Below the pieces are notes generated by a model. It did not search any database. It saw nothing but the letters and a program-made list of their open reading frames with translations, and was not told where the DNA came from. From Flavobacteriaceae bacterium (GTDB lineage: Bacteria > Bacteroidota > Bacteroidia > Flavobacteriales > Flavobacteriaceae): a DNA stretch of 32,367 nucleotides. Location: assembly GCA_023260435.1 (NCBI GenBank), contig JALQVG010000051.1:1-32367 (forward strand). Direction: 5' to 3'. The translations under genes and the position numbers were made by a program. Shown here piece after piece: positions 1-9,940 of this stretch (the first letter of the stretch is position 1; each line of letters begins with the position of its first letter).

Positions 1-2468
1 TAGGCAGACTTCCAGAATCTTCTGCGGCACAAACGCACATACCAGTTGCTCAAGTGCTCTTGAACAAAATCACTGATCGCGCGTGCAGCGCGCGTAGGCT
101 CGTATTCGCCATAGGCTTGATCTACGGTCTGTACCAAAGAATGCAATTCAGAAAGGATCCATCGGTCAATTTCTGGACGTTCCCCTACCGGGATCTGATC
201 CTCTTGGTTGGTCCACTGATCTACATTGGCATACAAGGCCAAAAATGAGTACGTATTGTACAACGTGCCAAAGAACTTGCGCTTCACCTCTGCCACTCCT
301 TCAGGATCGAACTTGAGGTTGTCCCATGGATTAGCGTTAGCAATCATATACCATCTAGTCGCGTCTGGTCCGTGCTCGTTGATTATCTCAAATGGGTCGA
401 TCGCATTGCCCAAACGCTTGGACATTTTCTTTCCGTCTTTGTCCAGCACCATGCCATTAGACACGACGTTTTTGTAGGCTACACTGTCAAAAACCATGGT
501 GGCAATCGCGTGTAACGTATAAAACCAACCCCTGGTTTGGTCTACGCCTTCCGCGATGAAATCCGCTGGGAATTGATCGTTGTTGTCGATTAACTCTTTG
601 TTTTCAAAAGGATAGTGCCACTGAGCATAGGGCATAGAGCCTGAATCAAACCAAACATCGATCAAGTCGGACTCACGGTACATCGGACGTCCATCGGGGG
701 CAGCCAAGACTATTTGATCCACAAAGTTTTTGTGTAGATCTAGTTTAGCGTAGTTCTCCTCGGAATAATCCCCAGGAATAAAGTCTCCGTAGATGTTTTT
801 TTCCATCAAGCCCAGCTCCACCGAATGATTCATGGCTTCGATCAGTTCCGCCACAGAGCCGATAATACGCTCATGTGCTCCGTCTGCGGTGCGCCAAATA
901 GGCAAAGGGATCCCCCAGTACCTCGATCTGGAAAGGTTCCAGTCGTTGGCGTTGGCTAGCCAATGACCAAATCGTCCCTCACCAGTAGCCTTGGGTTTCC
1001 AGTTGATGGTTTGGTTGAGCGCATGCATGCGCTCACGCACCTGAGTCGCCTTGATAAACCAAGAATCTAGGGGGTAATATAAAATAGGTTTGTCGGTACG
1101 CCAGCAATTGGGGTACGAGTGGACGTATTTTTCAACTTTAAAAGCCCTGTTTTGGGTCTTTAAGGCAATCGCAATTTCTACGTCCACGGACTGTTCGGGA
1201 GCCTCACCCTCAGGGTAATAGGCGTTTTTGACGTATTTGCCAGCGAGGCCCAAGCCCACCTCGGGACGAAAACGCCCTTGAAGATCGACCAATGGCACCA
1301 GCTGCCCGTGCTCGTCCTGGACCAACATGGGAGGAATTTCTGGGACCGCTTGTTTGGACACCAGGGCGTCATCCGCTCCAAAAGTAGGTGCAGTATGCAC
1401 TATACCCGTTCCGTCTTCAGTAGTGACAAAATCTCCTGAAATCACGCGAAAAGCGTTTTCTGGATGGTCAAATGGCAACACGCCTGGGATTAACTGAGCA
1501 TAGCGGATGCCCACCAGCTCTGTGCCCAAGAATGTGTCGCCCACCCAATAAGGGATTTTTGGATCGTTAGCGTTATATGTTGCAAGGGCTTCGCGTTGTT
1601 CCACCTGAACGTATTTGCCAGTAAACTGCTTGGCGATGAGTGGCTCCGCCAAAATTACGGCCATAGGAGCAAACGTGTATTGGTTGTAGGTGTGCACCAC
1701 CGCGTATTTTATTTTGGGTCCCACGGTCAGCGCCGTATTGCTGGGAAGCGTCCAAGGCGTTGTGGTCCAGGCCAATACGTACAATTCCTCAATGCCGGAT
1801 AAACCTTGGGGCAACCCTTCAGGCAACACCTCAAACATCGCGGTGATTGTAGTGTCCGTCACATCTTGGTAGGTGCCTGGCTGATTGAGCTCGTGGGAAC
1901 TCAATCCCGTCCCAGCCTTTGGCGAATAAGGCTGAATGGTGTACCCTTTGTACATCAAGCCTTTTTCGTAAATCTGCTTTAAAAGCCACCACACCGACTC
2001 CATGTACTTGGGCTCATAGGTCACGTAAGGGTGGTCCATATCCACCCAATACCCCACTTGTTGGGTCAACTCATTCCACACATCGGTGTAGCGCATTACC
2101 GCTTTGCGACAAGCCTCATTGTATTCGGTTACTGAAATCTTGGTGCCGATATCTTCCTTGGTAATCCCCAGCTCCTTTTCTACGCCCAATTCAATGGGTA
2201 ACCCGTGGGTGTCCCAGCCCGCTTTGCGCAAAACTTGGTACCCCTTCATGGTTTTGTACCTCGGAAAAATATCTTTAATGGTGCGGGCCATCACGTGGTG
2301 AATGCCTGGCATGCCGTTGGCGGAAGGAGGTCCTTCAAAAAAAACGTAGGAAGGGGCTCCCTCACGTTGGTCGACACTCTTCTGGAATAAGCCTTCAGCC
2401 TCCCATACTGCCCTTTGATCGCGGGCGGTTTGGGCCAGGTCCAATCCCTTGTATGCTGCAAATTTCAT
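1..2468 (-). CDS. ileS: Isoleucyl-tRNA synthetase, 3' end cut off by the window edge
   Basis: Class I aminoacyl-tRNA synthetase that charges tRNA-Ile in the cytoplasm. The minus-strand reading frame opens with ATG at 2468 and runs without a stop off the left edge, giving about 822 residues; Bacteroidota IleS is usually near 1,100-1,150. The N-terminus carries the HIGH-type motif as [10 protein letters not shown] (residues ~54-63), typical of this phylum. [12 protein letters not shown] marks the CP1 editing domain, [11 protein letters not shown] (KMSKS motif, ~residue 681) closes the catalytic core, and [12 protein letters not shown] lies in the anticodon-binding region near the window start. 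The start is supported by the usual short N-terminal lead. It lies 60 bases downstream of the TonB receptor on the same strand, so read-through is possible. No T-box leader is visible. Confidence 0.97.
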   Translation of the reverse strand, partial: MKFAAYKGLDLAQTARDQRAVWEAEGLFQKSVDQREGAPSYVFFEGPPSANGMPGIHHVMARTIKDIFPRYKTMKGYQVLRKAGWDTHGLPIELGVEKELGITKEDIGTKISVTEYNEACRKAVMRYTDVWNELTQQVGYWVDMDHPYVTYEPKYMESVWWLLKQIYEKGLMYKGYTIQPYSPKAGTGLSSHELNQPGTYQDVTDTTITAMFEVLPEGLPQGLSGIEELYVLAWTTTPWTLPSNTALTVGPKIKYAVVHTYNQYTFAPMAVILAEPLIAKQFTGKYVQVEQREALATYNANDPKIPYWVGDTFLGTELVGIRYAQLIPGVLPFDHPENAFRVISGDFVTTEDGTGIVHTAPTFGADDALVSKQAVPEIPPMLVQDEHGQLVPLVDLQGRFRPEVGLGLAGKYVKNAYYPEGEAPEQSVDVEIAIALKTQNRAFKVEKYVHSYPNCWRTDKPILYYPLDSWFIKATQVRERMHALNQTINWKPKATGEGRFGHWLANANDWNLSRSRYWGIPLPIWRTADGAHERIIGSVAELIEAMNHSVELGLMEKNIYGDFIPGDYSEENYAKLDLHKNFVDQIVLAAPDGRPMYRESDLIDVWFDSGSMPYAQWHYPFENKELIDNNDQFPADFIAEGVDQTRGWFYTLHAIATMVFDSVAYKNVVSNGMVLDKDGKKMSKRLGNAIDPFEIINEHGPDATRWYMIANANPWDNLKFDPEGVAEVKRKFFGTLYNTYSFLALYANVDQWTNQEDQIPVGERPEIDRWILSELHSLVQTVDQAYGEYEPTRAARAISDFVQEHLSNWYVRLCRRRFWKSA

Positions 2469-2528
2469 GGTTGTGTATTCTGGGTATAGAAAAGGCCAAA
2501 AATACACATTTCCACCGACATACAGGCG

Positions 2529-4757
2529 CTAAATACGCATACCCAACCGTAGCAAAAGATTCCTTCCTGGGGCGCTGATACCGGAAGAATACGTCCGGTA
2601 GCGACGGTTGGTTACATTCTCCAAACTACACCCTAAGGTGAGGTGGTCATTCCACTGATGGGCCAGCCTTAATCCCCATGTTGACCAGGAAGGGCTGTAG
2701 GGCAAGCCCTGTTGGTCCAAAGCGTAGATATACGGCTTGGAAACCTCGCTCTCTGGGAGCCTTGACGCACTGATTTCCCCTTGAACGTCCCAAACAATGG
2801 AAGCGTTCCACTGCTGGTGCGCGTACCCTAGTCGCATCTGACCAAAACTAGGGGGAATGTGCCTGCCCCTGGTGAGTGCTCCTCCCTCGGGTCGCTCTCC
2901 TCCAGTGGCTGTACTGTACTGTGCTTGTGCGCTCCATCGAGCATCGATCTGCCAATCCACACTGGCCTCCAATCCGTAGTAATAAGCGAGGTCAATATTT
3001 TCCAAGCGTTGCTCCAAAAACTTTTCCCCTTGATAGATCACCTCAGTCGAAGAGGAATTCCACTGACGAATCATCGCCTGCTCCATTCGGGTGTAAAATC
3101 CAGTAACGCGCACGAGCCAATCAGATCCCCAGCCCTGTTGCACACCGAGATCAAAACCCGTGGCGTATTCCGGTTTTAGTTTCGGATTAGGGACCACTAC
3201 AAAAAGGGCATCGGGATCGAAAATCTTGGCGTAATCATCGATGTTGGGCGCTCTAAATCCGCGGGAGATATTCGCGCTCCATTTTTGGCGGTTGTTTGGC
3301 TGGAAGGTTGTCCCAAGCTGCCCTGTGAGCGCGTTGGCCTTGAACGAAACGTCGCCAAAATCATACGCGTCCCATCTTGGGTCAAATGCCGCTTTTGAAA
3401 ACACGCTGGAGTAGCGCAAACCTACCGTTGAATGCCAGCCAGGGCTCCATTGTCTTTGTTGGCTGACATAGAGGGCTGAGGCATTCCAAACTGCCCCATC
3501 AGGGTATCTAGAAATCTCTGGCGCCTCAGATCTATCTCGTAGATCAATCGCTGAAGCCCGAGAGGATATTTGGTTCCAAATCTGTTCAAATCCCCAATTC
3601 CACTGAGTGGCCTTGCCCGTAGCTTTAATAAAATCTGCACTGACGGTCTGCATGTAGACGTTTTCATCTGAATGGTGCCGGATGGGATTGTTGAACTTTC
3701 GGTCGTTGCGGCTTTCACTGAAGTACTGTTGGGCGACATGTATCTTCATCTGATCGTACCACCCTGTTTTTCGGCTGTTTTGAGCCCAACCATGAGCCAT
3801 GCCCCAAATTTGTGGGCCGTAATACCATTGAGCGTAGCGCGGTGACCCATCAGAGTTGGGCTGTAATAGTCGATCGTAACGGGCGTATTCTCCTGTTTCA
3901 CTCCAGTAGGTATCCAAGCCAAACATCCATGAATCACTGGGCTTGAAATGAAGTTTCTGCGTGGCATTCCATTGACTATATCCAGATGGTTTTTGTCGTT
4001 CACTACGGGTATTGGGCGCCCATTGATCCCGTATTCCGCTCACTAGACTTGGGTGAGGATCTGGGGTCACTTGGAAGGGCTGTAAGTAGTCTTCAGGGCC
4101 AAACCTGCCCATCCGCAAATCCCCAAAATCAGTTTGGCTAAAGTCCGCAGACCACGCCCAACGACTTCCGCTGTGGGATACCCTGAAGTGAGCGGTTTGT
4201 TCTTGGTTGGCGGAAGAGCTCCTTAGGTCCGCGTCCCCATGCCATACCCGGCCGCTTTCCTGATCCATAAATGAAGGCTTTTGGGTGTAATAGTGAATTA
4301 CCCCACCTAAGGCATCGCTGCCATATACCGCGGAACCTGCCCCGTAAAGCACTTCTACCCGATCTAGTGTAAAGGGATCAACAGATATGCTATTCTGCAA
4401 ATTACCGCTGCGAAAAATAGCACTGTTCATTCGAACACCGTCAACAGCCAGCAATATTCTGTTGGCTGAAAATCCTCTAATCATGGGACTCCCTCCCCCT
4501 AACTGACTTTTTTGGACATAAACCTGTCCGCTTTGTTGCAATAAATCCGCGGCAGTTTGAGGCGCTCCGAGAAGAAAAGATTTTTTGGAGAGCACCGTGA
4601 CTTTTTGGGGTACTTTGAGTTGGTTTTGTTCCCAATTAGAAGCGGACAAAACCACCTCATCTAATGAAATAGAGCTGGGCTTCACCAAGGTGTCCTGCGC
4701 GTACAAAGGGTGCGCCAAAAAAAAGACAACAATAAAAAGTTTAGGCAAATAATTCAT
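2529..4757 (-). CDS. TonB-dependent outer-membrane receptor, hemoglobin/heme-type
   Basis: 742-residue outer-membrane active transporter energised by TonB-ExbBD. Residues 1-20 form a signal peptide ending at LYAQ. A TonB-box-like LDEVVLSAS follows (~32-40), then the plug domain (GGGSPMIRGFSANRILLAVDG; LDRVEVLYGAGSAVYGSDALGGVI). The rest is a beta-barrel rich in alternating aromatics. FRAPN and NPKLKPE match the FRAP/NPxL boxes of hemoglobin/heme/transferrin receptors, but I see no histidine between them, so the heme call is tentative; siderophore or another metal chelate is possible. It lacks the N-terminal carboxypeptidase-regulatory domain of SusC-type receptors and has no SusD partner. The ATG lies inside the 3' end of recO (17-base overlap), which suggests translational coupling. 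No Fur-box-like sequence was noticed. Confidence 0.88.
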   Translation of the reverse strand: MNYLPKLFIVVFFLAHPLYAQDTLVKPSSISLDEVVLSASNWEQNQLKVPQKVTVLSKKSFLLGAPQTAADLLQQSGQVYVQKSQLGGGSPMIRGFSANRILLAVDGVRMNSAIFRSGNLQNSISVDPFTLDRVEVLYGAGSAVYGSDALGGVIHYYTQKPSFMDQESGRVWHGDADLRSSSANQEQTAHFRVSHSGSRWAWSADFSQTDFGDLRMGRFGPEDYLQPFQVTPDPHPSLVSGIRDQWAPNTRSERQKPSGYSQWNATQKLHFKPSDSWMFGLDTYWSETGEYARYDRLLQPNSDGSPRYAQWYYGPQIWGMAHGWAQNSRKTGWYDQMKIHVAQQYFSESRNDRKFNNPIRHHSDENVYMQTVSADFIKATGKATQWNWGFEQIWNQISSRASAIDLRDRSEAPEISRYPDGAVWNASALYVSQQRQWSPGWHSTVGLRYSSVFSKAAFDPRWDAYDFGDVSFKANALTGQLGTTFQPNNRQKWSANISRGFRAPNIDDYAKIFDPDALFVVVPNPKLKPEYATGFDLGVQQGWGSDWLVRVTGFYTRMEQAMIRQWNSSSTEVIYQGEKFLEQRLENIDLAYYYGLEASVDWQIDARWSAQAQYSTATGGERPEGGALTRGRHIPPSFGQMRLGYAHQQWNASIVWDVQGEISASRLPESEVSKPYIYALDQQGLPYSPSWSTWGLRLAHQWNDHLTLGCSLENVTNRRYRTYSSGISAPGRNLLLRLGMRI

Positions 4758-5457
4758 AGAGCACGGGCAAGGATTTGGGTGCGCGAAACTCTGGGATATG
4801 CATTTTATAATAAGCCATTAAAAGTTCCAGCACCTGTTTTTTGGTTGTTTTGGTCAGTGTTATCTGCCCAAAATCATCAAATTCCGTGCCTAATAATTCA
4901 TTCAGCGCATCCACAGCAGCGCCCGTATAGGTATGGGCGGTGGGATCAGCCACAAATGCACCTTCCAACAAATCAAAATATCGGGAGGCCCCAACCGTTT
5001 TATCTGGGTAAAAACCGAGAAATCTGGTCAGTTCCAGCAAAAAATGAATGTGAAAAACACCCATAGAAGCTCCTTGGTCCAAAGCGATTAGTCGCTGAGA
5101 AATGAACGAATAAAGCGCCTCGTTGCGTTCCTCTTCTTTGATGGCCATACCCAAAACCTCGGACAAGAAAAGCACCAAAGCATTGAGGTAAACGTCCGTG
5201 TGTAACCGCTGGTAAGGATAGTCAATATGGGCCTCTGAAATGGTGTGTAGCCCCTTGTTGGGACGGTGAACAGCGACTAATGCCAACTGGGATAAAGGAA
5301 AAAACAGGGCTGGTTTCAGCCCTGTTTTTCTTTTGGCCAAAAGGCCTTTTAATATATATGAGCAGATGCCCTCGCTTTCGGTGAACACCTTGATGATCAA
5401 GCTCTGTTCTCCGTATTTTATTTGAGAAAGGACGATCCCTCGGGTGCGTAGTTGCAT
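4741..5457 (-). CDS. recO: DNA repair protein RecO
   Basis: 238-residue RecO, which with RecR loads RecA onto SSB-coated DNA in RecF-pathway recombination. The N-terminus (QLRTRGIVLSQIKYGEQSLIIKVFTE) is the RecO OB-fold, followed by an alpha-helical domain. I chose ATG at 5457 rather than an upstream in-frame ATG at 5493: RecO proteins begin at this MxxRTRGIVL point, gdhA ends just before it, and an AAGGAG ribosome-binding site sits nine bases upstream. Only one base separates the gdhA stop from this start. The 3' end overlaps the start of the TonB receptor. A perfect 12-bp terminator-like hairpin lies within the coding sequence at about codons 44-53. Confidence 0.93.
   Translation of the reverse strand: MQLRTRGIVLSQIKYGEQSLIIKVFTESEGICSYILKGLLAKRKTGLKPALFFPLSQLALVAVHRPNKGLHTISEAHIDYPYQRLHTDVYLNALVLFLSEVLGMAIKEEERNEALYSFISQRLIALDQGASMGVFHIHFLLELTRFLGFYPDKTVGASRYFDLLEGAFVADPTAHTYTGAAVDALNELLGTEFDDFGQITLTKTTKKQVLELLMAYYKMHIPEFRAPKSLPVLYELFA
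5301..5328 (-). terminator. Perfect 12-bp hairpin with A/T tracts inside recO (possible intragenic terminator)
   Basis: The arms AAAACAGGGCTG (5301-5312) and CAGCCCTGTTTT (5317-5328) pair perfectly around a four-base loop. The flanks are A-rich on one side and T-rich on the other, so on either strand the hairpin is followed by a run of T, which is the form of a rho-independent terminator. It lies within codons for the conserved RecO stretch KTGLKPALFF. Whether it ends transcripts is inference. Confidence 0.5.
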
Positions 5458-5458
5458 G

Positions 5459-6826
<1,368 letters not shown>

Positions 6827-6843
6827 TTAAAACGTAAGCTCAA

Positions 6844-6864
6844 AATTATGTTATTTTCATAATT
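6844..6864. repeat. Short AT-rich inverted repeat upstream of gdhA
   Basis: AATTATG (6844-6850) and CATAATT (6858-6864) form a 7-bp inverted repeat with a seven-base loop, 30-50 bases upstream of the gdhA ATG. It could be an operator or the weak terminator of dinB. AT-rich repeats of this size also arise by chance. Confidence 0.25.
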
Positions 6865-6899
6865 CGGAGGCCTGTATTTTTAGAAATCTTCAAATGTGG

Positions 6900-7370
6900 T
6901 TAAGCGATGCCCAAAACACGTCTTAGTGCCAATACGCTTCCTAGGTGAATCCCTTCGTGAAAGTTATTAAATCCAATCGACTCTTCCGCTGAGTTAAGCG
7001 TCACTTTGGTACTCGTGGTATACGGAGTAAATTGGGTAAACAAGCCTGACTTGTAGTCGTGCTCGCACCGATCAATCAGCTCGATCAAGTGCTGCTTGGT
7101 GTAGGCTAAATCCTTTTTTTCTTGGGCATCTCCTGCGGGAAAGCTGCCTTTGCTGTAGCGAGAAATAAATTGTTCGTCCAGATACATGGGCAAACCACTG
7201 AGTTTATACACCAACAATTGTTGAGTGACCACCACATGGGCAATGTTCCAAAAAATATGGTTATTAAACCCTTGCGGGACTTCAAATAATTTGGATTCAG
7301 GTATTTGTTCTAAGAACTGTAAAAAAAGTTTTCGGTGTTGGCGTGTAATTTGAAGTTGTTGAGCGACCAT
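6900..7370 (-). CDS. DinB-family metal-binding protein
   Basis: 156-residue four-helix-bundle protein of the DinB/YfiT superfamily. The three expected metal-binding histidines are visible at His45 (WNIAHVV), His138 and His142 (FHEGIHLGS). Members include thiol-dependent transferases (bacillithiol, mycothiol) and proteins of unknown role; no substrate can be assigned here. It is divergent from the EamA transporter, whose annotated start lies only 12 bases away. TAACTTTG (7416-7409 on the minus strand) is a good -7 element 38 bases upstream of its ATG. It is separate from gdhA (85-base gap). Confidence 0.85.
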   Translation of the reverse strand: MVAQQLQITRQHRKLFLQFLEQIPESKLFEVPQGFNNHIFWNIAHVVVTQQLLVYKLSGLPMYLDEQFISRYSKGSFPAGDAQEKKDLAYTKQHLIELIDRCEHDYKSGLFTQFTPYTTSTKVTLNSAEESIGFNNFHEGIHLGSVLALRRVLGIA

Positions 7371-7382
7371 AAGGATTAGGTT

Positions 7383-8348
7383 GTGGGTTTATTTCCTGTA
7401 CTTTTACACAAAGTTAACGAAACCCTGCTTGCGTTGCGCACGTTTTTAAATCCACGTACCCTAGCCTACCTATCTGCCCTTGGCGCAACTATCATCTACG
7501 GCCTAAACCACACGATTGCCAAGGTGGTCATGCCCCAGTACATCCAGCCTTTTGGATTTATTCTGCTTCGAGTCATGGGGGCCTCCGCCATTTTTTGGCT
7601 GATTTCTCTGGCTTATCCCCAAGAAAAAATAGAAAAGAAGGATTGGAAAATCTTTGTTTTAGGGGCTGTATTGGGCATGGTCATCAACATGTTGGCCTTT
7701 TTTAAAGGGTTGTCTCTTTCAACGCCGATACAAAGCAGTCTTTTGGTGACCATGACTCCTATTATTGTGGTGGCAATGTCAGCGCTTTTGCTCAAGGAAC
7801 AAGTGGGTTGGGTAAAAACCACAGGAATCGCCTTAGGATTTGGGGGTGCCATGACTTTGGTGGCTTATGGAGCTGATTTATCTGAGGACGCCGCATTGGT
7901 AGGGCGAGGGAATCTGTTGTTGTTGATCAATTCCATCAGCTTTGGGGGGTATTTAATCGTCACCAAGAAAATCATCCACAAATACAAACCGATCACCTAT
8001 TTAAAATGGCTGTTCACCATCGCTACGGTGATCAACGCACCTCTTTGTTTTCAGGAACTATCCCAAGTGTCCTGGAATACATTGCCCCTGTGGGCTATTG
8101 GCTCCATGACTTTTGTGGTGGTGGGAACCACCTGTATGACCTATTTGTTTAATGCCTACGCCTTAACACAACTGAAAGCTTCTTCGGTCAGTACGTTTAC
8201 CTACATTCAACCCTTGGTGGGGATTCTTTTCGCCCTCGCAGTAGGTCAAGATCAAATGACTGAAATAAAAGCCTTGGCGGGCGTCCTGGTTGTTGTCGGT
8301 GTATACTTGGCCACCAAAAAACAAAAAGAGTTTAAAAAAAGTCGTTAG
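7383..8348 (+). CDS. EamA/DMT-family transporter
   Basis: Inner-membrane drug/metabolite transporter with two EamA repeats and about ten predicted helices: the first repeat begins LSALGATIIYGLNHTIAK and the second begins GNLLLLINSISFGGYLIVTK. Members export amino acids, metabolites or nucleotide precursors; no substrate can be read from the sequence. The longest frame starts with GTG at 7383 (321 residues), but this lies 12 bases from the divergent DinB gene. A TTG at 7434 would give 304 residues and an N-terminus closer to the first helix, so the start is uncertain. The next gene follows after 43 bases. Confidence 0.85.
   Translation: MGLFPVLLHKVNETLLALRTFLNPRTLAYLSALGATIIYGLNHTIAKVVMPQYIQPFGFILLRVMGASAIFWLISLAYPQEKIEKKDWKIFVLGAVLGMVINMLAFFKGLSLSTPIQSSLLVTMTPIIVVAMSALLLKEQVGWVKTTGIALGFGGAMTLVAYGADLSEDAALVGRGNLLLLINSISFGGYLIVTKKIIHKYKPITYLKWLFTIATVINAPLCFQELSQVSWNTLPLWAIGSMTFVVVGTTCMTYLFNAYALTQLKASSVSTFTYIQPLVGILFALAVGQDQMTEIKALAGVLVVVGVYLATKKQKEFKKSR
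7409..7416 (-). promoter_or_regulatory. Candidate -7 element of the DinB-family gene
   Basis: TAACTTTG on the minus strand matches the Bacteroidota -7 consensus TAnnTTTG and is 38 bases upstream of the ATG at 7370. I found no convincing -33 TTTG at the usual distance. It falls inside the 5' end of the divergent eamA reading frame as annotated, another reason to suspect that eamA starts further in. Confidence 0.35.
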
Positions 8349-8391
8349 CTCAGGTTTTTTGTACCTTCAAGGGCAAATAATTTCCTGCACT

Positions 8392-9366
8392 ATGGCTCAA
8401 AAACCTCCTTTTTACGATCGCTTGCGTTTGCCTGTAGTGGCAGCGCCCATGTTTTTGATTTCAGGCCCAGAACTCGTTATCGCCTGTTGTACTCAGGGTA
8501 TCGTCGGAACCTTTCCGGCCCTCAACCAGCGAACCACCGAAGGCTTTGAGGCATGGGTTGTTGAAATCAAACAAGCGTTGGCGGATTTTGAAGCGCGTAC
8601 AGGTAAAAAACCCGCACCATTTGGGGTCAATTTAATTGTACACCCCACCAATCCGCGATTATTGGCCGATCTTCAAGTATGTATCAAACACCAGGTCCCA
8701 CTGATTATCACTTCGCTCGGCGCCGTTTCAGATTTAGTGGATGCGGTGCACGCCTATGGCGGATTGGTCTACCACGACATCATTAAAAAGAGGCATGCAG
8801 AAAAAGCTGCTGAGGCTGGCGTGGATGGACTCATTTTGGTGAGTGCCGGTGCTGGCGGTCACGCCGGCAATCTGAATCCCCTAGCCTTGATGGCTGAAGT
8901 AAAGCAGGTATTTAACAAAACCATTTTACTGGCTGGTTGTATATCTACAGGAATCGATATAGCTGCGGCGTTACAAATGGGCGCTGATCTAGCATACATG
9001 GGCACAAGGTTTATCAATACCCGAGAAAGCAACGCCCCAACAGAATACCAAACCATGATTGAGCGCGCTGGGGCCAATGATATAGTGTATACCGCTGCTG
9101 TATCAGGAGTACACGCCAACTTTTTGGGGCCTTCTCTGGCTGCTGCTGGCTTAGAAGGAGAGGCCTTAAAAGCTGACCACAAAGTAGATTTTGGAAAAGA
9201 ATTGGATCACGAAGCCAAGGCATGGAAAACCATTTGGTCAGCGGGTCAGGGTGTGGCCTCCATCGACAAAACAGTCTCTGTTGCCGAGCTTGCTGCACAG
9301 CTAAAAACGGAACTGAATCACGCACTAGGGCAGCAAGTGTCCCAAGCAGAGCGCTGGAAAGTTTAG
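8392..9366 (+). CDS. Nitronate monooxygenase-like flavoprotein
   Basis: 324-residue TIM-barrel FMN enzyme of the nitronate monooxygenase (2-nitropropane dioxygenase) family, which oxidises nitronates such as propionate-3-nitronate. The N-terminus has LRLPVVAAPMFLISGPELV. The FMN/active-site segment SAGAGGHAGNLNP with its conserved histidine lies near residues 150-162, and MGADLAYMGTRFINT near 200-215 binds the phosphate. I chose ATG at 8392; an upstream in-frame start would overlap eamA and add unrelated residues. The physiological substrate is unknown, and FabK-like enoyl reductases share the fold but are less similar in these motifs. TACCTTCA at 8362-8369 could be a weak -7 box. Confidence 0.88.
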   Translation: MAQKPPFYDRLRLPVVAAPMFLISGPELVIACCTQGIVGTFPALNQRTTEGFEAWVVEIKQALADFEARTGKKPAPFGVNLIVHPTNPRLLADLQVCIKHQVPLIITSLGAVSDLVDAVHAYGGLVYHDIIKKRHAEKAAEAGVDGLILVSAGAGGHAGNLNPLALMAEVKQVFNKTILLAGCISTGIDIAAALQMGADLAYMGTRFINTRESNAPTEYQTMIERAGANDIVYTAAVSGVHANFLGPSLAAAGLEGEALKADHKVDFGKELDHEAKAWKTIWSAGQGVASIDKTVSVAELAAQLKTELNHALGQQVSQAERWKV

Positions 9367-9405
9367 GGAAAATGTTTGTTTTTTTGGTGTCAAATTTCAC
9401 GTGAC

Positions 9406-9437
9406 TTGGATTGTTGCCGGTGTTTTTGCTACATTCG
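9406..9437 (+). promoter_or_regulatory. Candidate promoter of the cytochrome c gene
   Basis: TTG (9406-9408), 21 bases, then TACATTCG (9430-9437), one base off the TAnnTTTG consensus. The ATG lies 20 bases downstream at 9458. This supports transcription of cytochrome c and gpsA independent of the upstream gene. Confidence 0.4.
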
Positions 9438-9457
9438 TGAAACTAAATAGTACACTG

Positions 9458-9940
9458 ATGAATCGATTGTTATTATTCGGATTGGCCGCGGCAATGACGC
9501 TTTCATGCTCGGGAGGAAAAAAAGAAGAAGCAGCGGAGACAGGATTTCAAATCTCGCGCACTCAAGAGGCAGCCCCTGCGGCCCAAATAGCGCAAACCCC
9601 TGTTGATCTTTCCAATAAAGGGATAGGCCCCATCAAAAAGGTTACCTTCAGCACCGAGGTAGACACCAAAAAAGCAGCTCTAGGACAAGATATTTTTGAA
9701 AGCAAATGCACCATGTGCCATGAAGTAGGTCAACGAATGATCGGTCCTGCAGTACAGGGAACTTTAGCGCGCAGAAGCCCAGAATGGGTCGCTAACTTAT
9801 TGCTCAACACCCAGGAAATGCTCCAAAAAGATCCTATTGCCAAAGCCTTACTCAAAGAATATAACAACGCCATGATGATCAACCAAAACCTGACTGAGCC
9901 TGAAGCTCTGGCCGTTTTGGAGTACCTGAGAACGCTTTAA
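9458..9940 (+). CDS. Cytochrome c-type lipoprotein
   Basis: 160-residue class I mono-heme cytochrome c. A lipoprotein signal ends MTLSC with Cys17 as the lipidation site, then a low-complexity linker (~20-70). The heme site CTMCH is at residues 84-88, followed by GPAVQG and by NAMMINQNLTEPEALAVLEYL, with a methionine as the likely axial ligand. It should face the periplasm as a membrane-anchored electron carrier. The start is ATG at 9458, because a signal peptide follows directly; an upstream GTG frame adds no signal-like sequence. Its stop overlaps the gpsA start (TAATG), so the two are translationally coupled although they have no obvious functional link. The redox partner is unknown. Confidence 0.88.
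   Translation: MNRLLLFGLAAAMTLSCSGGKKEEAAETGFQISRTQEAAPAAQIAQTPVDLSNKGIGPIKKVTFSTEVDTKKAALGQDIFESKCTMCHEVGQRMIGPAVQGTLARRSPEWVANLLLNTQEMLQKDPIAKALLKEYNNAMMINQNLTEPEALAVLEYLRTL

Noticed and set aside
2529-4757. SusC-type glycan importer
   Set aside because: No carboxypeptidase-regulatory domain at the N-terminus, no SusD gene next to it, and the motifs fit hemoglobin/siderophore receptors better.
9014-9400. 128-residue minus-strand frame opposite the nitronate monooxygenase gene
   Set aside because: It has no recognisable domain and is fully covered by a well-supported gene on the other strand.
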